Shown here piece after piece: positions 7,505 to 21,406 of a stretch of 49,489 bases of DNA. The translations under genes and the position numbers were made by a program. Source of the DNA: Pseudomonadota bacterium. Lineage in GTDB: Bacteria; Pseudomonadota; Alphaproteobacteria; Rhizobiales; Beijerinckiaceae. Under the pieces are notes generated by a model. The model was given only the letters and a program-made list of their open reading frames with translations. It made no database searches and was not told the DNA's origin. Numbering within the stretch: the stretch's first letter is position 1; every line of letters starts with the position of its first letter. The DNA lies in the NCBI GenBank assembly GCA_021777915.1, contig JAJYCZ010000005.1:1-49489 (forward strand), read 5' to 3'.

Positions 7505-9094
7505 ATGCGCGCCAACGGCCCCGACCGAATCGAACTGCTCACCCCCGCCGAAATGGGGCGCGCGGACGCGCTGACGATCGAGCGCGGCGCACCCGGCTAC
7601 GATCTCATGCTGCGCGCGGGAAAAAATGTCGCGGCGGCGGCCGCCGGCATGCTGCGCGAGAGCGAGGGCCGAAAAATCGCGGTCTTTTGCGGGCCGGGCA
7701 ATAATGGCGGCGACGGCTATGTCGCGGCGCGCTTTTTGCGCGAACAGGGTTTTGAGGTGGTGGCTGGCGCGCTCGGCGACCCGCGCGCCCTGCGCGGGGA
7801 TGCGGCGCGGGCCTTTTCCCAATGGGGCGAAAGCGTCGTCCCGGCGGAAAAACTCGACCCGCGCGCCCACGATCTGATCATCGACGCTTTGTTCGGCGCC
7901 GGCCTGTCGCGGCCGCTCGACGGGGCGGCGCTGGCCCTGGTCCAGCGCATCAACGCCTCGGGGACGCCGGTCCTGGCGGTGGATGTGCCCTCCGGCCTCG
8001 ACGGCGCGACCGGAGCAATTGGATCGTCATGCGTCCGGGCGCGGAAAACCGTGACCTTCTTCCGGCTCAAGCCCGGCCATGTCCTGCTGCCGGGCCGGCG
8101 CGCCTGCGGCAAGGTTCATCTCACGCAAATCGGCATCGAGGACGAGGTCTTGCACGATATCGCGCCGAAAGCTTTTTTGAACGCGCCGGAACTATGGCGC
8201 GACGCCTTTCCCTGGCCCCGGGAAGACGCCCACAAATATAGACGCGGCCATCTGGTCGTCGCGTCCGGGCCGGCGATCCGCACCGGGGCGGCGCGTCTCG
8301 CGGCGCGCGCCGGCTTGAGGATTGGCTCGGGTCTGGTGACGGTCGCAAGCCCGGCCGAGGCTCTGGCGGTCAATGCGGCCCATCTCACGGCGATCATGCT
8401 GCGCGCCGTGGACGGGCCGGCGCAATGGCGCGAGCTTTTGGGCGACAAGCGTTTTTCCTCCGTCGTCCTCGGTCCGGCGTTTGGCGTCGGCGCGGCGACC
8501 CGCGACGTGGTGGAGACCATATTGGCGAGCGCGGAGAAGGGCGCGGACCGGGCCTTCGGCCTCGTGCTCGACGCCGACGCCCTGACCTCGTTCGAGGGAG
8601 AGGCGGCGAAGCTGGCGGAACGGATCGGACAAAGCGGCGCCCGGGTGGTTCTCACGCCACACGAAGGTGAGTTTTCACGTCTATTCAGTAGTGTAGAAAA
8701 AGAATCTCATCAAGAGCGCGCGGCAGGGGTCGCGCTTCCCGGCCATTCTCTGTCCCCCGCGGAGTTCCCAGGAAAAGCGGAACGCGCGCGGGCGGCGGCG
8801 CGATTGACCGGCGCCGTGGTGGTTCTGAAAGGCCCGGATACGGTCGTCGCGAGCCCCGACGGCCGCGCGACGATCGCCCGCAACGCCCCGCCGACCCTGG
8901 CGACGGCCGGCTCCGGCGATGTGCTGGCCGGCCTGATCGGCGGGCTGCTGGCGCAAGGCATGAAAAGTTTTGACGCCGCGGCCTGCGCCGTCTGGCTGCA
9001 TGGCGAGGCGGCCAGTCTGTTCGGTCCGGGTCTGATCGCCGAGGACCTGCCTGAATTGCTGCCCCGCGCGCTGGCCAATCTCGCTTCCCGATGA
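7505..9094 (+). CDS. nnrED: Bifunctional NAD(P)H-hydrate epimerase / ADP-dependent NAD(P)H-hydrate dehydratase
   Basis: N-terminal YjeF_N (FCGPGNNGGDGYVAARFL, VDVPSGLDGATG) fused to carbohydrate-kinase-like domain (TPHEGEFSRLF, VVVLKGPDTVVASPDG, ATAGSGDVLAGLIGGLLAQG). Confidence 0.93.
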   Translation: MRANGPDRIELLTPAEMGRADALTIERGAPGYDLMLRAGKNVAAAAAGMLRESEGRKIAVFCGPGNNGGDGYVAARFLREQGFEVVAGALGDPRALRGDAARAFSQWGESVVPAEKLDPRAHDLIIDALFGAGLSRPLDGAALALVQRINASGTPVLAVDVPSGLDGATGAIGSSCVRARKTVTFFRLKPGHVLLPGRRACGKVHLTQIGIEDEVLHDIAPKAFLNAPELWRDAFPWPREDAHKYRRGHLVVASGPAIRTGAARLAARAGLRIGSGLVTVASPAEALAVNAAHLTAIMLRAVDGPAQWRELLGDKRFSSVVLGPAFGVGAATRDVVETILASAEKGADRAFGLVLDADALTSFEGEAAKLAERIGQSGARVVLTPHEGEFSRLFSSVEKESHQERAAGVALPGHSLSPAEFPGKAERARAAARLTGAVVVLKGPDTVVASPDGRATIARNAPPTLATAGSGDVLAGLIGGLLAQGMKSFDAAACAVWLHGEAASLFGPGLIAEDLPELLPRALANLASR

Positions 9095-9163
9095 AAGGCT
9101 TGCCTTGAGCGGGGCGGGCATGGGAAAAGTCCCGCGAACAGACCGTTGATTGGAGAAACAGAG

Positions 9164-9403
9164 ATGTCCGAACCCGTGATCGCGCAAAAGGCGCCTTTCC
9201 CCGTCGAGGTCGAAGCCGGCAAGACCTATTACTGGTGCGCCTGCGGCAAGTCGGCCAAGCAGCCGTTCTGCGACGGCTCGCACAAGGGCGGCGAATTTGC
9301 TCCCGTCGCCTACAAGGCGGAACAGGACGGCAAGGTGTGGTTCTGCGGCTGCAAGCACAGCGCGAAAAAGCCGCTGTGCGACGGATCGCACAAGGCGCTC
9401 TGA
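9164..9403 (+). CDS. CDGSH iron-sulfur domain-containing protein
   Basis: Two motifs: CACGKSAKQPFCDGSH and CGCKHSAKKPLCDGSH. Confidence 0.93.
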   Translation: MSEPVIAQKAPFPVEVEAGKTYYWCACGKSAKQPFCDGSHKGGEFAPVAYKAEQDGKVWFCGCKHSAKKPLCDGSHKAL

Positions 9404-9564
9404 ACCACCGCCAAGCGGACGGCAGGACAAGGGTGCGGCCAGCTTCCGGCGTGGTTGCTTCCTCCCGCGGCGCGTCCGCGATTTTTTTGCTGCTTTCCTC
9501 TTGCGCCATTGCTATAGAGCGCAACCTGTGTCGGCGACCGCGTATTCGCGGGGAGCGCGGGCGC

Positions 9565-9649
9565 GCGGGCGTGGCGGAACTGGTAGACGCGCCGGATTTA
9601 GGTTCCGGTGGTGAAAATCGTGGGGGTTCGAGTCCCTCCGCCCGCACCA
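9565..9649 (+). tRNA. tRNA-Leu (anticodon UAG), CCA encoded
   Basis: GCGGGCG...CGCCCGC acceptor stem, anticodon loop TTTAGGT, long variable arm, GGTTCGAGTCC T-arm, 3' ACCA. Confidence 0.95.
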
Positions 9650-9739
9650 GCGCCGCGCGCAACGCAGGATTTGACAGGTTTCATCCCGCTCCCGGCGCTC
9701 GGCCAAGGCGGTGGAAAGGTATCGAGAAGGTTTGTGAAG

Positions 9740-11095
9740 ATGCAGACGACGGAAACGCTTATCGACGGGCTGAAGCGCGAATATCAGGTGGTTCTCGCGG
9801 CGGCGGAGCTTGCCCAGAAGCTCGACGCCCAGCTCGCCGAGATCAAGGACAAGGTGCGCATCAACGGCTTCCGTCCCGGCAAGGTCCCGGTCGGCCATCT
9901 CAAGCGCCTCTACGGCAAGTCGATCATGGGCGATGTCGTCCAGCAGGCGATCGGCGAAGCCCAGGACAAGATTCTCTCCGAGAACAAGCTGCGCCTCGCC
10001 GGCCAGCCCAGGCTCGACTTCCCGGAAGATCAGGCCGAGATGGAAAAGGTGCTGGAGGCGACCGGCGACCTGGCCTTCAAGCTCGCCTTCGAGGTCCTGC
10101 CCAATTTCGAGGTCGGCTCTTTCGACGACGTCGAACTGGAGCGCTTCGTCGCCGAGATCCCGGAAGATGACGTCGAGAAGCAGCTCAAGGGCCTCGCCGA
10201 GCGCAGCCGGTCGTACACTGCGCGCGAGGAAGGCGCCGCGGCGCAGAGTGGCGACAAGCTGAAGATCGATTTCGTCGGCCGCATCGGCGACGAGGCTTTC
10301 GAGGGCGGAACCGCTGAGGGCGTCGATCTGGTCCTGGGCTCGGGCTCCTTCATCCCCGGCTTCGAGGCCCAGCTCGAAGGGGCGAAGGCCGGCGACGAGC
10401 GCAAGGTGGCGGTGACCTTCCCCGAAAATTATCAGGCCGCGCATCTGGCCGGCAAGGAAGCGGTCTTCGAGGTCAAGGTCCAGTCGGTCTCCGCGCCGGA
10501 CGAACTGGCGCTCGACGACGATTTCGCGAAAAAATACGCTTTCGAGAACCTCGAAAAGCTGCGCGAGGCGATCAAGGGCCGCATCCAGGCCGACTACGAC
10601 CGCGCCTCGGGCGAAAAGCTGAAGCGCGCTTTGCTCGACGCCCTCGACAAGCGTTACAGCTTCGAACTGCCGCCGGACATGGTCGAACGCGAGTTCAGCG
10701 CCATCTGGGAGCAGGCGCTCGGCGAGCAGGTTTCCTCCGGCAAGACTTTCGAGGACGAAGGCACGACCGAGGAAGCCCAGCGCGCCGAATATCGCCGCAT
10801 CGCCGAACGCCGCGTGCGCCTCGGCCTGGTGGTGGCGGAAGTCGGCGAGAAGGCCGGCGTCAAGGTCGCCGACGACGAGGTGACCCGCGCCATCGTCGAG
10901 CGCGCCCGCCAGTTCCCCGGCCAGGAAAAGGTTTTCTGGGACTATTACCAGAAGAATCCGCAGGCGCTGGCGGAGATCCGCGCCCCGATCTACGAGCAGA
11001 AGGTCGTTGACCACATCGTGTCCCAGGCCAAGGTCGCCGACAAGACCGTGTCCAAGGAAGAATTGTTCAAGGTCGAAGACGAAAAAACCGCGTAA
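9740..11095 (+). CDS. tig: Trigger factor (peptidyl-prolyl isomerase chaperone)
   Basis: [26 protein letters not shown] ribosome-binding signature; FKBP-type domain [44 protein letters not shown]; position before clpPX. Confidence 0.96.
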   Translation: MQTTETLIDGLKREYQVVLAAAELAQKLDAQLAEIKDKVRINGFRPGKVPVGHLKRLYGKSIMGDVVQQAIGEAQDKILSENKLRLAGQPRLDFPEDQAEMEKVLEATGDLAFKLAFEVLPNFEVGSFDDVELERFVAEIPEDDVEKQLKGLAERSRSYTAREEGAAAQSGDKLKIDFVGRIGDEAFEGGTAEGVDLVLGSGSFIPGFEAQLEGAKAGDERKVAVTFPENYQAAHLAGKEAVFEVKVQSVSAPDELALDDDFAKKYAFENLEKLREAIKGRIQADYDRASGEKLKRALLDALDKRYSFELPPDMVEREFSAIWEQALGEQVSSGKTFEDEGTTEEAQRAEYRRIAERRVRLGLVVAEVGEKAGVKVADDEVTRAIVERARQFPGQEKVFWDYYQKNPQALAEIRAPIYEQKVVDHIVSQAKVADKTVSKEELFKVEDEKTA

Positions 11096-11131
11096 GGCGC
11101 GTAGGGCGCGCAAAGCCGAACCGGATTGCAG

Positions 11132-11156
11132 CGCCCGCGCCCCGCGCGGGCGTTTT
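11132..11156 (+). terminator. Intrinsic terminator downstream of tig
   Basis: CGCCCGCG-ccccg-CGCGGGCG followed by TTTT. Confidence 0.75.
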
Positions 11157-11398
11157 GATTCGCGGCGCGGTCATTAGAGCTTTGTTCACGCGGCGTCCCG
11201 TATTCCTTGCGGCTCGACGCCTTGGCGCGGGGAGGCGCCGCGCCGCGCGGAGCCCGTATTTCCGGGCGAGACGCGGCCGCCCGTCCTCGGCCTCGTCTTG
11301 CGTTTTTACGACAAGGCGCGGCGCCCATTGCCTCGGCTGGCGAGCGCATTATGTTGGGATGAGGCAAACAGCGGCTTCCGCCGCCCGGGGAATGGTCC

Positions 11399-12031
11399 AT
11401 GCGCGATCCGATTGACGTCTACAACCAGTATCTCATCCCGCAAGTCATCGAGAACACGCCGCGTGGCGAGCGTGGCTTCGACATCTATTCGCGCCTGCTG
11501 CGCGAGCGCATCGTCTTCCTGACCGGCGCGGTCGAGGACGGCATGGCTTCGGTCATCATCGCCCAGCTGCTGTTCCTGGAAGCCGAGAATCCCAAGAAGG
11601 AAATCTCGATGTACATCAACTCGCCGGGCGGCGTGGTGACGGCGGGCATGGCGATCTACGACACGATGCAGTTCATCAAGCCCAAGGTCTCGACGCTCTG
11701 TGTCGGGCAGGCGGCCTCGATGGGCTCGCTGCTGCTCGCCGGCGGCGAGGCGGGAATGCGCTTCGCGCTTCCCAATGCGCGGATCATGGTCCACCAGCCG
11801 TCCGGCGGCTTCCAGGGCCAGGCCTCGGACATTCTGCGCCACGCCGAGGACATCATGAAGGTGAAGAAGCGCCTCAACGAAGTCTATGTGCGGCACACCG
11901 GCAAGGACTACGAAACGATCGAGGCGACCCTCGACCGCGATCATTTCATGTCGGCCGAGGAGGCGCAGGACTTCGGCCTGATCGATCAGGTGCTCAGCAA
12001 GCGCCCCGAGGCGTCCGAAGAGAAAAAATGA
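11399..12031 (+). CDS. clpP: ATP-dependent Clp protease proteolytic subunit
   Basis: [15 protein letters not shown]-like start; [52 protein letters not shown]. Confidence 0.97.
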   Translation: MRDPIDVYNQYLIPQVIENTPRGERGFDIYSRLLRERIVFLTGAVEDGMASVIIAQLLFLEAENPKKEISMYINSPGGVVTAGMAIYDTMQFIKPKVSTLCVGQAASMGSLLLAGGEAGMRFALPNARIMVHQPSGGFQGQASDILRHAEDIMKVKKRLNEVYVRHTGKDYETIEATLDRDHFMSAEEAQDFGLIDQVLSKRPEASEEKK

Positions 12032-12077
12032 TGTGGATGGCGCGCTTTTTGCTTGGAGCGTGTGGGAACAGTGACGC

Positions 12078-12105
12078 TTGCCATTGGCGGCAAGGCGCAT
12101 AAATT
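12078..12105 (+). promoter_or_regulatory. Candidate sigma-70-like promoter upstream of clpX
   Basis: TTGCCA - 16 nt - TAAATT, in the clpP-clpX intergenic region. Motif match only. Confidence 0.3.
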
Positions 12106-12255
12106 AGACCTTTGACGCCGATGAATGTCCGGGGCGCGAATGCGCCGAACGGGCGGCGAATATCCCAGCGGCCTTCGGCGAATTTTTTTGCCGCGGGCGG
12201 CGCAAGGCGGCCGGGCGGGACCTTTGGGGTCCGGCGGGCCGCTAAGGAGAAACTG

Positions 12256-13521
<1,266 letters not shown>

Positions 13522-13574
13522 GCGGCGGGAATGGCGGAAAGGCGGCGCTTTCGCCCGCGGTGTCGAGGAGCGAG

Positions 13575-13600
13575 CTTGAAAGCGCGGCCGGAAACCCCAT
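13575..13600 (+). promoter_or_regulatory. Candidate heat-shock (sigma-32/RpoH) promoter for lon
   Basis: CTTGAAA - 13 nt - CCCCAT, close to the RpoH consensus, 261 bp upstream of the lon ATG. Confidence 0.6.
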
Positions 13601-13860
13601 CTGCGTGATATGTAAACCAATCGCCGCGGATGCTTGAACAGGTCGCGCGGCGCATGGAGTGGAAGCCGCCGGCGCCGCAGCCTGCCCCGGACCGCCAAGC
13701 GAGTCGGGATAAGGCGACAAGTTTTGCGGCCCTCGAAGATCCCTCGCGGATCGGCGGGGCCCAAGGGTCGGCGACCCAGCCCCATGGGCGGGTGAAAATC
13801 CTTTTGGGCGAATCGCGCCCGGCGGGACCGAAACGCGCCAAGACAGACAGGATTTGAACC

Positions 13861-16287
<2,427 letters not shown>

Positions 16288-16323
16288 GGCGCGGCGGACG
16301 GGCCCAAAGACATTCCGCGACCT

Positions 16324-16352
16324 GGCCGGGACGGTTCTCGTCCCGGCCTTTT
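16324..16352 (+). terminator. Intrinsic terminator downstream of lon
   Basis: GGCCGGGACG-gttct-CGTCCCGGCC followed by TTTT. Confidence 0.85.
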
Positions 16353-16612
16353 CGCGTCGCGCGCCGCAAATTGGGCGCGAATGCCGAATTTTTTGCGCGG
16401 TTTTCGCTTGTAGGCCCTCTGTGTCCCTTGCCATGCCGAGGATTCGAAGGGAAAGTGGCGGCGTCGAAATCGCACGATTCGAGTTGCGATCTTTGGCGCG
16501 GCGCCTTATTCGTCCGCGCCTCGACGAAAATTGTTGCCGCGGCGTGGGGCGCGTCGCGGATGTCACCTTGGCGCCGCTCCTGCGGGCGACGCCCTAATCA
16601 AGGAAAAGGCAA

Positions 16613-16891
16613 ATGACGAACAAGGCCGAGTTGATCGATGCGGTGGCGGAAGCGACGGAAAGCTCGAAGGCGCATGCGGGCGCCGCGCTCGACGCGGTGA
16701 TCGCCGCGATCAGCAGCGCGCTTCAACAGGGCGACGAGGTTCGCCTGGTTGGTTTTGGCACTTTTTCGGTCAAGACTCGCGCAGCGGGCAAGGGCCGCAA
16801 CCCGGCCACCGGCAAGGAAATCGATATTCCGGCTTCCAGGAGCGTCCGCTTCAAGCCCGGCGCCCAGCTCAAGGACATGGTCAACAAGTGA
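16613..16891 (+). CDS. hup: HU family DNA-binding protein
   Basis: MTNKAELIDAVAEATESSKAHAGAALDAVIAAISSALQQGDEVRLVGFGTFSVKTRAAGKGRNPATGKEIDIPASRSVRFKPG. Confidence 0.96.
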   Translation: MTNKAELIDAVAEATESSKAHAGAALDAVIAAISSALQQGDEVRLVGFGTFSVKTRAAGKGRNPATGKEIDIPASRSVRFKPGAQLKDMVNK

Positions 16892-17009
16892 GAAGCCGCA
16901 GCGCCCGGACGCGGCTTCGGCTGCGTCTCGGCCGCGCTTTTCGCTCTTGTCGGAGATGGCCACGCGACCTGTCACGGGGGACGGTCGGTCGGTCGGGCTG
17001 TCGCGCTTC

Positions 17010-17085
17010 GGGCGGTTAGCTCAGTTGGTAGAGCATCTCGTTTACACCGAGAGGGTCGGCGGTTCGAGCCCGTCACCGCCCACCA
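17010..17085 (+). tRNA. tRNA-Val (anticodon UAC), CCA encoded
   Basis: GGGCGGT/ACCGCCC acceptor, anticodon loop TTTACAC, GGTTCGAGCC T-arm. Confidence 0.95.
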
Positions 17086-17102
17086 CGGCCGAAGGCAGGT
17101 CG

Positions 17103-17750
17103 ATGGCGTCACAGAATCTCCGGGGTCTTTGGCTCGTCTCCCAAATCGTCGCGCCGCTGCTCCTCGCGGCCCTGGTTCTGCTGGTCTCGCCGCCTCCGGG
17201 CGCGCGGGCGATGAGCTTCCATCTTGAAAGCGTTTCCGACGGCCATTGCCGCGCGCACTGCCCGCGGGTGATCGTCGCCGAGGGCCAGATCTCCAATGCG
17301 ACGCCGAACGAATTCGTCGATTTTCTGCGTCAGAATGTTGGCGACCGTGACCTGCGGACGATCGTGATGATCGATTCGCAAGGCGGCTATGTCGTGGCCT
17401 CGATGGAGCTGGGGCGAATCTTCCGGCGCATCGGGGCGGCGACCGTCGTCTCCAACCAGTGCCTGTCGGCCTGCGTCTACGCCTTTATGGGCGGGGTCAA
17501 GCGGGTGTCGCCGCGCGGCGCGGTTCTGGGCATCCATCGTATGTTCGCCGATACGGCAGAGGGCGTGTTCGAGCCAAAGCGCCGCGTTTACGACGACGGT
17601 TCCATGGCGGCCATGCTGATGCGCTACAGCGCGCGGATGGGCGTCAGCCGCGACCTGATCCGTTCCGCGGAGCGCATTTCCTCGGGAACGATTCATTTCG
17701 TGACGCCCACGGAAATGACGCGCTGGCGGCTGGCGAGCCGAAATTTCTAA
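17103..17750 (+). CDS. Secreted/periplasmic ClpP-fold-like protein (COG3904-like)
   Basis: N-terminal hydrophobic signal; TIVMIDSQGGYVVASMELGRIFRRIGAATVVSNQCLSACVYAFMGGVKRVSPRGAVLGIHRM resembles the ClpP/crotonase-like 'predicted periplasmic protein' group. Confidence 0.65.
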   Translation: MASQNLRGLWLVSQIVAPLLLAALVLLVSPPPGARAMSFHLESVSDGHCRAHCPRVIVAEGQISNATPNEFVDFLRQNVGDRDLRTIVMIDSQGGYVVASMELGRIFRRIGAATVVSNQCLSACVYAFMGGVKRVSPRGAVLGIHRMFADTAEGVFEPKRRVYDDGSMAAMLMRYSARMGVSRDLIRSAERISSGTIHFVTPTEMTRWRLASRNF

Positions 17751-17865
17751 CTCGGCGCCGGGCGCGTCGGCGGTTTCAACAATTCGCGTTCTCCGCGCTT
17801 GACTTGCCTGCGCGGCTGTCCTAATTCGCAGGCCTCCGATCGACGCGGTCGCGTCGCGGTCGAGC

Positions 17866-17942
<77 letters not shown>

Positions 17943-18290
17943 TATTTTCGTGCCAGGATTTCAATTCAGGGCCAATGTCGGGATTGCAGCGCAATCCGGG
18001 ACAGCCGCCGTTGACGCGCGTCCCCCTCCGCCGAAGATCGGCTCTGAGATAAAAGAGCTCCTACTTTCGCCTCAGGCGACGCCGCCGGTCGGGAGCGGCC
18101 AAGTCGCGGGCGTCGCGGCGAAAAGCCGCGAAAGCCGCGGTTCACAGAGGGGCGCGGGGCCGGACGGCGCCGCCTGGCGTTGCGAGGCGCGGCGCGCTTG
18201 GGGCCTTGCGCCTCGCGCCGCGCTGCGATACGGAACCCGGAAGGTTCTGACGGCGGCGCCAGGACAATTGAGAGCAAGGACATCCACACC

Positions 18291-18656
18291 ATGCCGGTCC
18301 TCTTGAACGATTATCTGCCGCTGGTGATCTTCATCGCCCTGTCAGCCGTGATTTCGGGGGCGCTGCTGGTCGCGCCCTTTCTCCTCGCCTTCAAGGCCCC
18401 TGACGCGGAAAAGCTTTCGGCCTATGAATGCGGCTTCAACGCCTTCGACGACGCGCGCATGAAATTCGACGTCCGGTTCTACCTGGTGTCGCTGCTGTTC
18501 ATCATCTTCGACCTCGAAGTGGCCTTCCTGTTTCCCTGGGCGGTGGCCTTCCGCAAGATCGGCGCCTTCGGCTTCTGGTCGATGATGGTTTTCCTCGGCG
18601 TGCTGACCGTCGGCTTCGTCTATGAATGGAAGAAGGGAGCGCTGGAATGGGATTGA
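18291..18656 (+). CDS. nuoA: NADH-quinone oxidoreductase subunit A
   Basis: [45 protein letters not shown]. Confidence 0.97.
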   Translation: MPVLLNDYLPLVIFIALSAVISGALLVAPFLLAFKAPDAEKLSAYECGFNAFDDARMKFDVRFYLVSLLFIIFDLEVAFLFPWAVAFRKIGAFGFWSMMVFLGVLTVGFVYEWKKGALEWD

Positions 18657-19231
18657 CCTCGGAAAAGGGTCCGACCCTGATCGCTCCCAGCCCCCGCGGC
18701 GTGATCGATCCGCGCACCGGCAAGCCGGTCGGCGCGGACGACCCGACCTTCCTGGCGATCAACGATCAGTTGGCGGACAAGGGTTTTCTGGTCACCGCGA
18801 CCGACGAACTGATCAACTGGGCGCGCACCGGATCGCTGATGTGGATGACCTTCGGTCTCGCCTGCTGCGCGGTCGAAATGATGCAGGCGGCCATGCCGCG
18901 TTACGACATCGAGCGCTGGGGATTCGCCCCGCGCGCCTCGCCCCGCCAGTCCGACGTGATGATCGTCGCCGGGACGCTCACCAACAAGATGGCTCCGGCC
19001 CTGCGCAAGGTCTATGACCAGATGCCCGAGCCGCGCTACGTCATCTCCATGGGCTCCTGCGCCAATGGCGGCGGCTATTATCACTATTCCTATTCGGTGG
19101 TGCGCGGCTGCGACCGCATCGTCCCGGTGGACGTCTATGTCCCGGGCTGTCCGCCTTCCGCCGAGGCCCTGCTTTACGGGATCATGCTGCTGCAGCGGAA
19201 AATCCGCCGCACCGGCACCATCGAACGCTGA
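18647..19231 (+). CDS. nuoB: NADH-quinone oxidoreductase subunit B
   Basis: [13 protein letters not shown]...[46 protein letters not shown]. Confidence 0.98.
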   Translation: MGLTSEKGPTLIAPSPRGVIDPRTGKPVGADDPTFLAINDQLADKGFLVTATDELINWARTGSLMWMTFGLACCAVEMMQAAMPRYDIERWGFAPRASPRQSDVMIVAGTLTNKMAPALRKVYDQMPEPRYVISMGSCANGGGYYHYSYSVVRGCDRIVPVDVYVPGCPPSAEALLYGIMLLQRKIRRTGTIER

Positions 19232-19235
19232 TTTT

Positions 19236-19280
19236 CGCATATTCCCGAAAAGTTGCAGACTTTTCGGCCGAGAATATGCG
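19236..19280. repeat. Palindromic intergenic element between nuoB and nuoC
   Basis: CGCATATTC-CCGAAAAGT-tgcag-ACTTTTCGG-ccga-GAATATGCG: two nested inverted-repeat arms. Confidence 0.8.
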
Positions 19281-19318
19281 CGGATAACTTCCGGCGCCGC
19301 CGGCTCAGAGGCTGAACC

Positions 19319-19957
19319 ATGGCCAAGGATCAGAACGCCGCAACCGACCATTCCGCGGTCCTGCGGGAAAAATTGCAGGCTCTGTCGGAACGGATTTCGG
19401 CGTCGTTGAGCGCCGCCGTCCTGTCGTCCGAAATCGCCTTCGACGAACTGACCGTGGTTTTCGACGCGGCGAAATGGGTCGAATCGCTGACCTTCCTGCG
19501 CGACAGCGGCTTCATCTGCTTCATCGACCTGACCGCGGTCGACTGGCCGGCGCGGGAAAGGCGATTCGACGTGGTCGCGCATCTGCTCGACCCGAAAGCC
19601 AATCTGCGCATCCGCGCCAAATGCCTGACCGACGAGGAGACGCCGGTCGAGAGTTGCGTCGGCGTGTGGCCGGCGGCCAACTGGTTCGAGCGCGAAGCCT
19701 ATGACATGTACGGCGTGCTTTTCGCCAATCATCCCGACCTGCGCCGGATGCTGACCGACTATGGCTTCGACGGCCATCCGCTGCGCAAGGACTTCCCGAT
19801 GACCGGCTATGTCGAAGTGCGCTACGACGACGCCCAGAAGCGCGTGGTCTACGAGCCGACGCGGTTGACGCAGGAATTCCGGTCCTTCGATTTCCTTTCG
19901 CCTTGGGAAAACGCGTCGTACGAACTTCCTGGCGACGAGAAGGCGACCAGGAGCTGA
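19319..19957 (+). CDS. nuoC: NADH-quinone oxidoreductase subunit C
   Basis: [26 protein letters not shown]...[54 protein letters not shown]. Confidence 0.97.
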   Translation: MAKDQNAATDHSAVLREKLQALSERISASLSAAVLSSEIAFDELTVVFDAAKWVESLTFLRDSGFICFIDLTAVDWPARERRFDVVAHLLDPKANLRIRAKCLTDEETPVESCVGVWPAANWFEREAYDMYGVLFANHPDLRRMLTDYGFDGHPLRKDFPMTGYVEVRYDDAQKRVVYEPTRLTQEFRSFDFLSPWENASYELPGDEKATRS

Positions 19958-20006
19958 GGCCGGGCGAATCAAGCGGCGAATCGACAATCCGATGGGCGAG
20001 AAAAAA

Positions 20007-21197
20007 ATGTCCGAACAGAACCCGCGCAGTTTCTCGATCAATTTCGGCCCGCAGCATCCGGCGGCGCATGGGGTTCTGCGCCTGGTGCTGGAGCTTGACG
20101 GCGAAGTGGTGGAGCGCGTCGATCCGCATATCGGCCTGCTGCATCGCGGAACCGAAAAACTGATGGAATCCCGCCCCTATATGCAGAACACGCCCTATTT
20201 CGACCGGCTCGACTATTGCGCGCCGATGAATCAGGAGCACGCCTTCTGCCTCGCCATCGAAAAAATGCTGGGAGTCGAGGTTCCCCGCCGCGCCCAGTTG
20301 ATCCGCGTGCTTTTTTGCGAAATCGGCCGCCTCCTCTCGCATATCCTGAACGTCACCACCCAGGCGATGGACGTCGGCGCGCTCACCCCGCCGGTCTGGG
20401 GTTTCGAGGAGCGCGAAAAGCTGATGGTTTTCTACGAGCGCGCCTCGGGCGCGCGGATGCACGCCAATTATTTCCGCCCCGGCGGCGTCGCCAAGGACCT
20501 GCCGGTCAAGCTGATCGAGGACATCGGCGCCTGGCTCGATCCGTTCGTCAAGCTCTGTGACGACCTCGAAGAGCTTTTCGTCGAAAACCGGATTTTCAAG
20601 CAGCGCAATGTCGACATCGGCGTGGTGTCGCTGGAGGAATGCTGGAAGTGGGGCTTTTCCGGCCCGGTGCTGCGCGGCTCCGGCGCGGCGTGGGATTTAC
20701 GACGCGCCCAACCGTACGAATGCTACGAAGAGATGGAGTTCGACATCCCGGTCGGCAGGCATGGCGATTGCTACGACCGGCAGGTGGTGCGGCTGGAAGA
20801 AATGCGCCAGTCGGTGCGAATCGTGCGCCAATGCGTGAACAAGCTGCTGGAGCGCGCCAATGAAGGCCCGGTTCTGGCGCCGAATCAAAAGATCACGCCG
20901 CCGCGCCGCCCGGAAATGAAGCGGTCGATGGAAGCGCTCATCCATCATTTCAAACTGTTCACCGAGGGTTTCCGCACGCCGGAAGGCGAGGTCTATGCGG
21001 CGGTCGAGGCGCCCAAGGGCGAATTCGGCGTCTATCTGGTCTCGGACGGCACGGACAAGCCCTACAAGTGCAAGATCCGGGCGCCGGGCTTCGCCCATCT
21101 CCAGGCCATGGACATGCTGAGCCGAGGCCACATGCTCGCCGACGTCTCCGCCATCCTGGGCGCGCAGGACATCGTGTTCGGGGAGGTGGACCGGTGA
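20007..21197 (+). CDS. nuoD: NADH-quinone oxidoreductase subunit D
   Basis: [46 protein letters not shown]... Start either 19992 or 20007. Confidence 0.97.
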   Translation: MSEQNPRSFSINFGPQHPAAHGVLRLVLELDGEVVERVDPHIGLLHRGTEKLMESRPYMQNTPYFDRLDYCAPMNQEHAFCLAIEKMLGVEVPRRAQLIRVLFCEIGRLLSHILNVTTQAMDVGALTPPVWGFEEREKLMVFYERASGARMHANYFRPGGVAKDLPVKLIEDIGAWLDPFVKLCDDLEELFVENRIFKQRNVDIGVVSLEECWKWGFSGPVLRGSGAAWDLRRAQPYECYEEMEFDIPVGRHGDCYDRQVVRLEEMRQSVRIVRQCVNKLLERANEGPVLAPNQKITPPRRPEMKRSMEALIHHFKLFTEGFRTPEGEVYAAVEAPKGEFGVYLVSDGTDKPYKCKIRAPGFAHLQAMDMLSRGHMLADVSAILGAQDIVFGEVDR

Positions 21198-21406
21198 CGT
21201 TAAGCGAATCCCTGCGCAAGAACGCGCAATTCCTCCTGACCGGCTTCGGATCGGCGATCGTCGTCCTGGTCATCATGCGCTGGTCGGACGGCGCGCCCCT
21301 GTTCCAGCCGCAATCCGATCTCGGCATCGTCATCGGGGCCGTTCTGGTCGCGGGTTACATGGTTTATCGCGATCTGCGCGACACAAGCGGAAAACAGTCA
21401 TCATGA
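21194..21406 (+). CDS. 70-aa predicted membrane microprotein between nuoD and nuoE
   Basis: GTG start overlapping the nuoD stop (GTGA) and TGA stop overlapping the nuoE start (ATGA): [70 protein letters not shown], with two hydrophobic segments. Listed in the ORF track only as the end of a longer out-of-context ORF (21068..21406). Confidence 0.65.
   Translation: MTLSESLRKNAQFLLTGFGSAIVVLVIMRWSDGAPLFQPQSDLGIVIGAVLVAGYMVYRDLRDTSGKQSS

Noticed and set aside
16983-16997. ggtcggtcggtcggg short tandem repeat upstream of tRNA-Val
   Set aside because: Too short and too GC-typical to claim as phase-variable or regulatory.
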